This document shows, in pieces, positions 43,949 to 51,593 of a DNA stretch of 64,000 nucleotides (the stretch's first letter is position 1; every line of letters starts with the position of its first letter). The stretch spans positions 1,240,001 through 1,304,000 of the forward strand of contig NC_010424.1 of NCBI RefSeq assembly GCF_000018425.1. Direction: 5' to 3'. A program made the position numbers and the translations under genes. The DNA comes from Candidatus Desulforudis audaxviator MP104C. GTDB lineage: Bacteria > Bacillota > Desulfotomaculia > Desulfotomaculales > Desulforudaceae. The notes beneath the pieces were generated by a model that searched no databases, was not told where the DNA came from, and saw only the letters and a list, made by a program, of their open reading frames with translations.

Positions 43949-44965
43949 CTAGCGTCTTTCAATCACTACTGCATGCCCGATTCCCGGAATGGTTTCCCCC
44001 TGTTTGGGGGAGTCAGCGTTCAAAAGCGCGCCGGTGCCCACACCAAGCAGGCGCTGCAGTTTCCCGGTCTGGATTTGCTGAAGCAGATAACCCCCGGTGA
44101 CCACCGCCGAGCAGGCGCAACCACTCCCCCCGGCGTGGGTGTCCTGCTTGTCGTGGTCGTAGATGAGTATCCCGCAGTCGGTAAACCGGCCCTCCACCTG
44201 GTAACCGTGATCCCCGATCAGCCCCTGGGCCAATTCCCGGCCGTAGATCCCCAGATCACCGGTGACCACCAGATCGTAATAATCCGCCGGCCGCCCGGTG
44301 TCCTGAAAGTGCCGGACAATGGTATCAGCGGCGGCGGGGGCCATCGCCGCCCCAAAGTTGGTGGGGTCGCCCTGACCCAGGTCAATCACCTTCCCGACGG
44401 TGGCGTGGGTGATGACCGGACCGGCCCCTTGGGACGCCAGGATCACCGCGCCCGCGCCGGTGACCGTCCAACTCTGGGCCAGGGAGCGCTGCACGCCTTG
44501 CTCAGTCGGGAACCGGAACTGCTTTTCGGCGGTGCAGCAGTGTGAAGACACGGCCACCAGCACCTTCTCCGCGAAGCCGCCGTCGATGAGCACCGCGCCC
44601 ACCACCATCCCCTCGTAAAAGGTGGAGCAGGCTCCGAAAAGCCCCAGGTGGGGGATGCCTAGGCTGCAGGCCGCAAAGGAAGAGGCCAGAATCTGGTTTT
44701 CCAGATCCCCGGCCAGGAAGAAGTCGATTTCCTGCTGGCTAAGGCCCGCTTTTTTCAGGGCGGTCTTGGCCGCGTCTTCCAGCATCCGGCGCTCGGCATG
44801 TTCCCAGGACTTCTCCCCGTGATAGGGGTCGTCGATGACCAGGTCAAAAGTCTTACCCAGCGGTCCCTGGGCCTCCTTGCCGCCCACGACGGTACCGCTG
44901 ACCACAATCACCGGGGGGTTCCGGAAAACGAGCGTCTGCTGTCCTGTCTTCTTGGCGGCAGGCAT
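43949..44965 (-). CDS. spoVAD: Stage V sporulation protein AD
   Basis: Soluble dipicolinate-binding component of the SpoVA complex, with a thiolase-like fold. 338 residues with the N-terminal VSGTVVGGKEAQGPLGKTFD, YHGEKSWEHAERRMLEDAAKTAL, the Cys-containing FGACSTFYEGM, SSHCCTAEKQFRFPTEQG, and HAGGSGCACSAVVTGGYLL near the end. Between spoVAC (12 bases) and spoVAE (18 bases), so one transcript. Confidence 0.96.
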   Translation of the reverse strand: MPAAKKTGQQTLVFRNPPVIVVSGTVVGGKEAQGPLGKTFDLVIDDPYHGEKSWEHAERRMLEDAAKTALKKAGLSQQEIDFFLAGDLENQILASSFAACSLGIPHLGLFGACSTFYEGMVVGAVLIDGGFAEKVLVAVSSHCCTAEKQFRFPTEQGVQRSLAQSWTVTGAGAVILASQGAGPVITHATVGKVIDLGQGDPTNFGAAMAPAAADTIVRHFQDTGRPADYYDLVVTGDLGIYGRELAQGLIGDHGYQVEGRFTDCGILIYDHDKQDTHAGGSGCACSAVVTGGYLLQQIQTGKLQRLLGVGTGALLNADSPKQGETIPGIGHAVVIERR

Positions 44966-44977
44966 GCGTATCCTCCA

Positions 44978-45439
44978 TCATCTGAACAAGAAATAGAACA
45001 GCCCGGTCAGCCAGGCCACCACAATCCCGAAAACCAGCACCGGGCCGGCAACCGTGAAAAGGCGCGCGCCCACCCCGAGGACCAACCCTTCGTTCCGGGC
45101 TTCCATGGCCGGTGCCACCATCGCGTTCGCAAAACCGGTGATCGGCACAATCACCCCGGCGCCGGCATACTTCGCGATGTCGTCGAACACCCCCAGCCCG
45201 GTCAGGAAGGCGGCGATGAAAATCAGCACCACCGCCGTCATTGCCCCGGACTCCAGCACCGGCAGCCCCGCCGCCAGAAAAGCGTTCAGAAACCCCTGAC
45301 CGATGGCGGCGATGATCCCGCCGACCACGAAAGCCCAGACCACGTTCACCAGGACATTGGGTTTAGGGTTGATCCGGTCGGTGAAGTCCCGGTACTGCTT
45401 GCGCTGAATCCCTGCCGGTTTAGTGAAGTCCACGTTCAA
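44978..45439 (-). CDS. spoVAC: Stage V sporulation protein AC
   Basis: 153-residue membrane subunit of the SpoVA dipicolinate channel, in Bacillus a mechanosensitive pore. Hydrophobic segments include VLVNVVWAFVVGGIIAAIGQGFLNAFL, AVVLIFIAAFLTGLGVFDDIAKYAGAG and the conserved VPITGFANAMVAPAMEARNEG. The TTG start at 45439 has GAGGTG about seven bases upstream. SpoVAA and SpoVAB are missing from this cluster. Confidence 0.94.
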   Translation of the reverse strand: MNVDFTKPAGIQRKQYRDFTDRINPKPNVLVNVVWAFVVGGIIAAIGQGFLNAFLAAGLPVLESGAMTAVVLIFIAAFLTGLGVFDDIAKYAGAGVIVPITGFANAMVAPAMEARNEGLVLGVGARLFTVAGPVLVFGIVVAWLTGLFYFLFR

Positions 45440-45484
45440 AGACTGACACCTCGTATGCTTAAAGCTTGCCGGTCGCTACCGTAG

Positions 45485-45679
45485 CTACTCGGTGTAAGCG
45501 ATTTTGAGGTTGGCCTTATACTCGATCAGCCGGCCGTCCTGCACGTCGGCCGTCATATTCACCACCTCGACCCCGGTGATGTTTCCGATCTTCTGGGCGG
45601 CCTCCCCCACCGCGCTTAGCACCGCGTCATCCCAGCTTTTCTTGGACTGGGCCACCAACTCCGCCACTTTTACCTGCAT
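45485..45679 (-). CDS. Dodecin family flavin-binding protein
   Basis: 64-residue protein of the dodecin fold, which builds a hollow dodecamer binding flavins. Family features: SKKSWDDAVLSAVGEAAQKI, NITGVEVVNMTADVQDGRLIEYKANLKIAYTE. It sits between sigF and spoVAC where Bacillus has spoVAA/AB. Upstream, GCATA, 15 bases, then GGCTTTACA on the minus strand loosely resembles a sigma-F promoter, so forespore expression is possible. An ideal ribosome binding site (AGGAGGAG) precedes the ATG at 45679. Confidence 0.88.
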   Translation of the reverse strand: MQVKVAELVAQSKKSWDDAVLSAVGEAAQKIGNITGVEVVNMTADVQDGRLIEYKANLKIAYTE

Positions 45680-45763
45680 ACTTCTTGCTCCTCCTGTGAT
45701 AAGTGCTGTAAAGCCTAAAACCAGGTTTATTATGCCGGTGGGCCGCCGAGATTATTCCCGCAC

Positions 45764-46543
45764 TTACGGCTTGGCCCGGGCCATGCTCTTCAGTTTCCTG
45801 AGCGCCTCCCTTTCCAGCCGCGACACCTGTACCTGGGAGAGCCCCAGGTTGCGCGCCACTTCGGCCTGGGTTTTGTCCTCGAAAAAACGCCAGACCACGA
45901 TCCGCCGGTCCCGCTCCGGCAGGCTGTCCAGGAGTTCTTGCAGCGCGATCCGTTCCACCCAAGCGCCTTCGTTTTCCTCCTTGTTCTGAACCTGGTCCAT
46001 GACGTGGATCGGATCCCCTTCATCCTGGTGCAGCACTTCGTACAACGAGGTTGGAGACTGGGCGGCCTCCAGTGCACCCACCAGTTCCTCGCGCGGTATG
46101 CCCAGTTCCTCGGCGAGCTCACCGATGGTGGGGTCGCGGTCCAGGCGCACCTGAAGCTGTTCACGCGTGGACTGCGCTTTCCAGGCCAACTCCTTCAAAG
46201 ACCGGCTGACGCGCAGCGGCGTGTCGTCCCGTAGAAAACGCCGTATCTCCCCGATAATCATGGGTACGGCGTAGGTGGAAAACTTCACTTTGAAACGGAG
46301 GTCAAACTTGTCAATGGCCTTGATCAATCCGATGCAGCCGATCTGGAACAGATCGTCGGGGTCGTAGCCCCGACCCTCGAAGCGCCTGATGACGTTGCAG
46401 ACCAGTTTCAGGTTGGCGTTGATCAGTGTTTCCCTGGCCAACACATCGCCTTGTTGGGATAGGCGCAGCAGGCGGCGTGTTTCCCGGTCCTTGAGCAGGG
46501 GGTGATTGGGGACGTTAAGGTCAATTCGCGTGCGCATGGCCAC
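45764..46543 (-). CDS. sigF: Sporulation sigma factor F
   Basis: First forespore-specific sigma factor, held inactive by SpoIIAB. 259 residues of the sigma-70 group-3 type: region 2 (NLKLVCNVIRRFEGRGYDPDDLFQIGCIGLIKAIDKFD, FSTYAVPMIIGEIRRFLRDD), region 3 (IGELAEELGIPREEL) and region 4 (LPERDRRIVVWRFFEDKTQAEVARNLGLSQVQVSRLER). The gene order spoIIAA-spoIIAB-sigma identifies it as sigF, not sigG. The first 23 bases overlap spoIIAB; the start is GTG 46543 or ATG 46537. Confidence 0.95.
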   Translation of the reverse strand: MAMRTRIDLNVPNHPLLKDRETRRLLRLSQQGDVLARETLINANLKLVCNVIRRFEGRGYDPDDLFQIGCIGLIKAIDKFDLRFKVKFSTYAVPMIIGEIRRFLRDDTPLRVSRSLKELAWKAQSTREQLQVRLDRDPTIGELAEELGIPREELVGALEAAQSPTSLYEVLHQDEGDPIHVMDQVQNKEENEGAWVERIALQELLDSLPERDRRIVVWRFFEDKTQAEVARNLGLSQVQVSRLEREALRKLKSMARAKP

Positions 46544-46967
46544 CGGGAGGTCCGGCCCGCTTGGTCATCAACACTTTAGTGCCACGGCCGGGTACGGTCT
46601 GCACGTCAAGAGTGTCCATGAACGACCGGATGAACGAGAATCCCAGCCCGAGGCGTTCAACCCCGCTCGAATAGCCGGGGCGCAGGGCTTCTTCCAGGTT
46701 TTCGATCCCTTTACCGCCGTCTTCAACGCTGATCTCCAGTTCGTTCCCCCGGACTACGGCGATCAATTTCACCAACCGGTCCGGCGCTCCTTCGTAGCCG
46801 TGGATGATGGCGTTGGAAACCGCTTCGGACACCGCGCCCTTGATGTCATCCAGTTCACTGACCGTATAGTTGAGTTGCGCGGCAAAAGCGGCTACCGTCA
46901 CCCGGGCCAACCCGACGTTTACCGGTAAACTGTAGAACTCCACACGCAAAAAATTATGGTAATCCAA
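46521..46967 (-). CDS. spoIIAB: Anti-sigma F factor / serine kinase
   Basis: Binds and inhibits sigma-F and phosphorylates SpoIIAA. 148 residues of the GHKL ATPase fold: N-box EAVSNAIIHGYEG, G1 box EDGGKGIENL, G2 region LGLGFSFIRSFMD, and RGTKVLMTKR at the C-terminal strand. Normal length. Between spoIIAA (15-base gap) and sigF (overlap), the standard spoIIA operon. Confidence 0.96.
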   Translation of the reverse strand: MDYHNFLRVEFYSLPVNVGLARVTVAAFAAQLNYTVSELDDIKGAVSEAVSNAIIHGYEGAPDRLVKLIAVVRGNELEISVEDGGKGIENLEEALRPGYSSGVERLGLGFSFIRSFMDTLDVQTVPGRGTKVLMTKRAGPPGGHAHAN

Positions 46968-46982
46968 GTCGACCGTCCTCCT

Positions 46983-47318
46983 CTACCCGATCTCGGCGAG
47001 GGCCTCCTCCTCGGTGGCGTATTCCCGGCCGATCCGCAAAAGGCCCGACAGCTCCAGTACCCGCCGGACTCCCGGCGGCACGGAAACAAACACCATTTCC
47101 CCGTTTCCGCCCGAAATCCTCCTGTACCGGCCGAGGATCACGCCTAGACACGAACTGTCAAGGAATGAAACCGCCTCGAGGTTGAATATCAGGTTGGCCG
47201 TACCCGTTTCGTCCAGGGCACGGTCCAACCTGGTCCGGAGTTCGTCGGCGACCTGGAGATCCAGTTCACCCGAGAGACGGGCGATCAAGGTATTCCCGCG
47301 GTTGTCAACGGTAAGCAA
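46983..47318 (-). CDS. spoIIAA: Anti-anti-sigma F factor
   Basis: STAS-domain antagonist that frees sigma-F by binding SpoIIAB. 111 residues with the phosphorylatable serine in VSFLDSSCLGVILGRYRRI (Gly of the usual DSSGLG is Cys here). The start is a TTG at 47318, supported by GGGGAGGAG seven bases upstream; the N-terminus LTVDNRGNTLIARLSGELDL fits the family. Preceded by a sigma-H type promoter. Confidence 0.95.
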   Translation of the reverse strand: MLTVDNRGNTLIARLSGELDLQVADELRTRLDRALDETGTANLIFNLEAVSFLDSSCLGVILGRYRRISGGNGEMVFVSVPPGVRRVLELSGLLRIGREYATEEEALAEIG

Positions 47319-47352
47319 ATTGGACTCCTCCCCGCCCAGGTGCTGTCAGAGA

Positions 47353-47382
47353 TCCTTCGCCGGGCTTGGCCGAATTTCCTGC
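47353..47382 (-). promoter_or_regulatory. Sigma-H type promoter of the spoIIA operon
   Basis: -35 GCAGGAAAT (47374-47382) fits RNAGGAWWW exactly; 12 bases on, GGCGAAGGA (47353-47361) partly fits RNNGAATWW. It lies between dacF and spoIIAA, where Bacillus has its sigma-H promoter for spoIIA. Confidence 0.6.
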
Positions 47383-47427
47383 TAAATGTTTCCATATTTT
47401 GGGCGGGGAAAATAACATGGCCGACAC

Positions 47428-48579
47428 TCAGCCGCAGATTCTTTCGGCCATCCGCGTGAACTGTTGGACAAACGAAGCCTCGGGCACGTCCTTGGCGGGC
47501 ACTATGTCCACCCGCAGCACTTCCTTGCCGTTGTGCAACACGACGTAGCTTCCCAGCGCTTCATCCTGTTTCAAGGGGGCCGCTGGCCATGACGGCAGCT
47601 CCACGCGGAAGTCGACGCCTTCCTTTTCTCCCCGGGGCACCACCACGCACACCTCGTGCGGCACGATCAGGTCGACGGTGGTGTCGACTCCCTTATCGAC
47701 GGGCAGGGTCTTGATCAGTTCGCCTTCCCCGGCCAGCACAACCGCCTCAAACCGGGCGAAGCCCCAGTTATAAAGCTTAATGGATTCTCGGAAGTGGCCT
47801 TTTGTTTCCGGGACCCCGAGCACTACTGCAATCAAACGGAGGTTATCTTTCTTTACGCTGGACGCCAGGCAGTACTTGGCTTCATTGGTCCATCCGGTCT
47901 TGCCCGCGTCGGCCCCCGGATACCACCACAGGAGCTTGTTGGTATTCCAGAGTTTGAATTCTCCCCCGCGCAGATCATATTCCTTGATGGCCGATACTTC
48001 CCGGAACAGCGGATATTTCAGCGCCTCCCGGAGAATCACCGCCTGGTCGTATGCGCAGGAGTAATGCCCCTCGGCCGGCAAACCCGTCGGATTGACATAG
48101 TGCGTGTGTTTTGCGCCCAGTTCCGCCGCCCGGTCGTTCATCATCTGCACAAACGCCTCTTCGCTCCCGGCGACGTGTTCGGCGATGGCTACGCTGGCGT
48201 CGTTGGCCGAACCGGTGGCCACACTGATGAGCATTTCCCGGAAACTCATTTTCTCCTGCGGTGCTAGATAGATCTGGGAGCCGCCCATTCCCGCGGCGTG
48301 TTCGCTGGTGACGATGATGTCGTCAAGCTTCGCTTTCCCGCTGTCCAGGGCCTCCACGGCCAGAAGCATGGTCATGATTTTGGTCACACTGGCGATGGGC
48401 TGTTCCTTGTAGGGTTCTTTTTCGTAAAGTATCTGGCCCGACACCGGCTCCAGCAACACCGCGGACTCGGCCTCCGTTTCCGGACCTTTCTCGGCGGTAC
48501 CCGCCGCGGCGGCGGGACCGGCAAACATGAGCAACACAGTTAGGGTGACTATGATACTCAGCACAAAGCGTTGACGCAC
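47428..48579 (-). CDS. dacF: D-alanyl-D-alanine carboxypeptidase (DacF type)
   Basis: Penicillin-binding serine carboxypeptidase trimming cortex peptidoglycan. 383 residues: signal peptide (VLSIIVTLTVLLMFAGPAAAA), SxxK motif in PIASVTKIMTMLLAV, SxN in ATGSANDASVAIAEH, KTG in DAGKTGWTNEAKYCL, and a C-terminal beta domain as in PBP5-type enzymes. The GTG at 48579 has AGGGAGGG upstream. Its place ahead of spoIIAA is the Bacillus dacF-spoIIA order. Confidence 0.94.
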   Translation of the reverse strand: MRQRFVLSIIVTLTVLLMFAGPAAAAGTAEKGPETEAESAVLLEPVSGQILYEKEPYKEQPIASVTKIMTMLLAVEALDSGKAKLDDIIVTSEHAAGMGGSQIYLAPQEKMSFREMLISVATGSANDASVAIAEHVAGSEEAFVQMMNDRAAELGAKHTHYVNPTGLPAEGHYSCAYDQAVILREALKYPLFREVSAIKEYDLRGGEFKLWNTNKLLWWYPGADAGKTGWTNEAKYCLASSVKKDNLRLIAVVLGVPETKGHFRESIKLYNWGFARFEAVVLAGEGELIKTLPVDKGVDTTVDLIVPHEVCVVVPRGEKEGVDFRVELPSWPAAPLKQDEALGSYVVLHNGKEVLRVDIVPAKDVPEASFVQQFTRMAERICG

Positions 48580-48609
48580 GGAACGCCCTCCCTTGTTCTT
48601 GTTGCCCCT

Positions 48610-48638
48610 TAGTATGTTTAGTTCCCGCCATCGTATAC
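48610..48638 (-). promoter_or_regulatory. Sigma-G/F type forespore promoter of dacF
   Basis: GTATA (48634-48638), 17-base spacer, CATACTA (48610-48616); both fit the sigma-G boxes (GHATR and CATNHTA). The dacF start codon lies 30 bases further. Forespore expression agrees with Bacillus dacF. Confidence 0.65.
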
Positions 48639-48680
48639 CGGATCGAAAACCCGCCTGGGAGCCTGGGAGCCAGGATTTGC

Positions 48681-48709
48681 TTGACATTTTCACCCCTGCA
48701 ACTTATAAT
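48681..48709 (+). promoter_or_regulatory. Consensus sigma-A promoter of tRNA-Trp
   Basis: TTGACA (48681-48686), 17-base spacer, TATAAT (48704-48709): a perfect consensus. The mature tRNA begins 12 bases after the -10. Confidence 0.9.
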
Positions 48710-48720
48710 CAAGATTGTGC

Positions 48721-48796
48721 GGGGGAGTAGTTCAATTGGCAGAACAGCGGTCTCCAAAACCGAAGGTTGTGGGTTCGATTCCTGCCTCCCCCGCCA
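48721..48796 (+). tRNA. tRNA-Trp (anticodon CCA)
   Basis: 76 bases with encoded CCA end. Acceptor GGGGGAG (48721-48727) pairs with CTCCCCC (48786-48792), discriminator G. Anticodon CCA at 48754-48756 in loop CTCCAAA; T-loop TTCGATT. The 27-43 pair of the anticodon stem is a G-A mismatch. An isolated tRNA gene, and the only RNA gene seen in the window. Its cognate synthetase gene trpS is at 13978-14961. Confidence 0.96.
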
Positions 48797-48884
48797 ATCA
48801 ATTGCCTTCATCACCGGCCTCTTGGGTTTCTGCGCAAGTGTAGCTCGCCACCTGAAGGGGATTTTTATTAACGGAGCGGTTTGA

Positions 48885-49181
48885 TTGTTTTTCCCGCAAG
48901 ACGGAGAAGCCCAGAAATGTCCGCGGTGCGGTTCGGAAAACGTGGCCCGGACGGGCTACACGCTGGCGATCGCCGCCACCATGCTGCTCTGGTTCGGAAT
49001 CTACATCATGATCTTCATCACCCCGCTGGCCGGAATGGCCATGATTGTGCTCGGGGTATTATTTATCCTGCGTGTGGCCAACCCGGACCGGAAAAAGACC
49101 CGCTGCCGGCGCTGCGGTCACTCCTGGTTCAACGCCAAACCCCAAACCGGTGGCGACGGCGGTCCTGAAAAAACCTTTTGA
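48885..49181 (+). CDS. Small zinc-ribbon membrane protein
   Basis: 98 residues with a split zinc ribbon: CPRCGS near residue 12 and CRRCGH near residue 74, with two hydrophobic helices between them (YTLAIAATMLLWFGIYIMIF and LAGMAMIVLGVLFILRV). The TTG start at 48885 has GGAG eight bases upstream. I do not recognise a named family. The Cys pairs could bind one zinc if the helices form a hairpin. It follows tRNA-Trp by 88 bases and may be transcribed from the same promoter. Confidence 0.7.
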   Translation: MFFPQDGEAQKCPRCGSENVARTGYTLAIAATMLLWFGIYIMIFITPLAGMAMIVLGVLFILRVANPDRKKTRCRRCGHSWFNAKPQTGGDGGPEKTF

Positions 49182-49311
49182 CGAGCTGGTCGTGGTCAGC
49201 CTGATCACCCAGACCCAAGAGCAGGAACTGCCGTACTACGACCGGCAGAAAGCCTTCGCCGTGCTTCCGGACTAAGCGGCGCCGAACGCACTCGCCGTTG
49301 GTGAATCAGAA

Positions 49312-49341
49312 AAGCAGGAGGGCCTTGGAACCCTCCTGCTT
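49312..49341. terminator. Bidirectional intrinsic terminator
   Basis: AAGCAGGAGGG (49312-49322) and CCCTCCTGCTT (49331-49341) form 11 pairs with an 8-base loop; short T-runs follow on both strands. It lies between converging genes: the zinc-ribbon gene (plus) and the EF-G-like gene (minus). Confidence 0.75.
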
Positions 49342-49371
49342 CGTGTTTCGCGCCGTATTACTTATTCGGGC

Positions 49372-51393
49372 TTACTTGTTTTCGGCGGCTTCCTGGGCCT
49401 GCTTGATCACCTTTTCCGCCAGGTGGGCGGGCATTTCCTCATAGGAACTGAACTGCATAGTGAAAGACGCCCGGCCCTGGGTCATGGCCTTCAGGTCGAT
49501 GGCGTACCGTGCCAATTCGCCCAACGGAACGTGGGCCCGGATCCTGGTCCGCTTCCCTTCCGGCTCCATCCCCAGGATACGACCGCGCTTCCCGTTCAGG
49601 TCACTGATAATGTCACCCATAAACCCCTCCGGTGCCGTCACCTCCACCTCCATAATCGGTTCCAGGAGCACCGGCTGGGCCTGCAGCACGCCCTTCTTAA
49701 AGGCCATCGAGGCCGCGATCTTGAAAGCCATTTCCGAGGAGTCCACCGGGTGGTACGAACCGTCATACAGCACCGCCTTGATGCCGGTGGTCGGGTAACC
49801 GGCCACCACGCCCTCCTGCATGGCTTCCCGGATGCCCTTCTCCACCGCCGGGAAAAACCCGGCGGGCACCGAACCGCCGAACACCTCTTCGTCGAAAACG
49901 AAGTCGCTGCCGTCGGTCAGGGGCTCCAGGCGGATCCAAACGTGCCCGTACTGCCCGCGGCCGCCCGTCTGTTTCTTGTATTTCCCTTCAACTTTGGTTT
50001 CGGTGCGGATGGTCTCCCGGTAAGGGATCCGCAGCGGTTCGAGCACCACGTCCAGCCCGTACTTCCGTTTGAACCGGTCAACGATGATGTCCAGTTGGGC
50101 CTCGCCCATTCCGGTGATGACGGTCTGCTTCGTTTCGGTGCTCTTCTTGATCTGAACGGTCGGTTCCTCCTCGACAATCCGGGCCAGCGCCGTGGATAGC
50201 TTGTCCTCGTCGCCCTTGCTCTTCGGGCTGATGGCCAGGGACAGCGTCGGTGCCGGGAAGTCGATCCCATCCAGGATCACCGGGTTGTCCTTGGTGGTCA
50301 GGGTATCGCCCGTGCCCGTTTCCTGGAGCTTCACCAGCACGCAGATGTCTCCGGCCGGCGCCGCCTCCGCGCCCTGCTGGTTCTTGCCCCGTACGTATAA
50401 CACCTGCCCGATCTTTTCGGTCTTCCCCTTGTTTGCGTTGTAGACGGTGCTGTCGCTCTTCAGGTCTCCCGAATAAACCCGGACGAAGTTCATCCGCCCG
50501 ACGTAGGGGTCGGTTAGAGTCTTGAACACCAGTGCGGCCAGCTGTTTCCCGGCTTCCACTGCGGGAGGCCCGAAGTACCGGGCCGCCGCGGCCGTGATCA
50601 GGTCCACCCCGATGTTCTTGACCGCCGACCCGGTGAAAACCGGCACGAGTTTGCCAGCCCGGAACGCTTCGGCCAGTCCCAGGTTCACTTCTTCGGGGGT
50701 GAGGGCTTCACCCTCCAGGTACTTGGTGAGGTAATCGTCGTTCGCCTCGGCGGCGGCCTCGATCAACTGCTCCCGGTATTCCTCCGCCACGGGTTGCAGA
50801 TTCTCAGGCACCGGTATCTCCTCACGTTTTCCGTTTGTGTATTTAAAGGCCTTGCCGCCCACCACGTCGACCACGCCCTCGAACGTTTCCGCACTGCCGA
50901 TCGGAATCTGAAACGGCACGAAACCGGCCTCGAATTTCTCCTTCAGCTCGTCTAACACCTTGAAAAAGTTGGCGTTTTCCCGATCCAGTTTGTTGATAAA
51001 GACCATGCGGGGAAGACCTCGTTCGGCAGCGATATCCCAGGTGATCTCGGTCATGACCTCAACGCCGTCTACAGCGCTGACGACGACCAGCGCCCCGTCG
51101 ACCACCCGTAGCGCGGCCTTCACATCGCCGATAAAATCCAAAAATCCGGGGGTGTCCAGTATGTTCAGCTTGATTCCGTCCAATTCCACGGGGATGATGC
51201 TGGTGTGGATGGTCATCCCGCGCTTGATCTCCTCCGGGTGATAATCCCCTACCGTTGTGCCGTCCTCCACGCGCCCGATGCGGGTGGTGACGCCGGTGTT
51301 AAAAAGCATCGCCTCTACCAGGGAGGTCTTTCCCGCCCCTCCGTGGGCAATCAAGCCCACGTTCCGAATCCGTCCTGCCTCGTAGTTCTTCAC
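49372..51393 (-). CDS. EF-G-like translation GTPase (FusA2 type)
   Basis: 673-residue GTPase with all EF-G domains but a diverged P-loop, AHGGAGKTSL instead of AHIDAGKTT, which marks the EF-G-like/EF-G2 subgroup. G3 DTPGFLDF, G4 NKLDR, domain IV QTGGRGQYGHVWIRLEP and GSVPAGFFPAVEKGI, domain V VTAPEGFMGDIISDLNGKRG. The main fusA is normally in the rpsL-rpsG-tuf operon, so this is probably the accessory copy; its exact role (ribosome recycling or stress translocation) is unknown. The GTG at 51393 has GAGGGGG seven bases upstream. Confidence 0.9.
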   Translation of the reverse strand: MKNYEAGRIRNVGLIAHGGAGKTSLVEAMLFNTGVTTRIGRVEDGTTVGDYHPEEIKRGMTIHTSIIPVELDGIKLNILDTPGFLDFIGDVKAALRVVDGALVVVSAVDGVEVMTEITWDIAAERGLPRMVFINKLDRENANFFKVLDELKEKFEAGFVPFQIPIGSAETFEGVVDVVGGKAFKYTNGKREEIPVPENLQPVAEEYREQLIEAAAEANDDYLTKYLEGEALTPEEVNLGLAEAFRAGKLVPVFTGSAVKNIGVDLITAAAARYFGPPAVEAGKQLAALVFKTLTDPYVGRMNFVRVYSGDLKSDSTVYNANKGKTEKIGQVLYVRGKNQQGAEAAPAGDICVLVKLQETGTGDTLTTKDNPVILDGIDFPAPTLSLAISPKSKGDEDKLSTALARIVEEEPTVQIKKSTETKQTVITGMGEAQLDIIVDRFKRKYGLDVVLEPLRIPYRETIRTETKVEGKYKKQTGGRGQYGHVWIRLEPLTDGSDFVFDEEVFGGSVPAGFFPAVEKGIREAMQEGVVAGYPTTGIKAVLYDGSYHPVDSSEMAFKIAASMAFKKGVLQAQPVLLEPIMEVEVTAPEGFMGDIISDLNGKRGRILGMEPEGKRTRIRAHVPLGELARYAIDLKAMTQGRASFTMQFSSYEEMPAHLAEKVIKQAQEAAENK

Positions 51394-51593
51394 ACAACAG
51401 CCCCCTCTTGTCAATATTATGATTTCCTGGAAGAAATACTTCTATTCTCACTCTCAAAGATCGCAAAACAGTACGTACTTCTACCGTCAACCGGTAAATT
51501 CCTTGTTACGCGTCCAACTTTTCCGGGCCGCCACATAGGCTCGGCCCGCCCCACATAAACATTAACCGGCAAAACTAAGGGGCGCAAAAAGCC

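Noticed and set aside
49152-49277. Small plus-strand frame of about 41 codons overlapping the end of the zinc-ribbon gene
   Set aside because: No ribosome binding site and no family match; kept out as probable chance frame.
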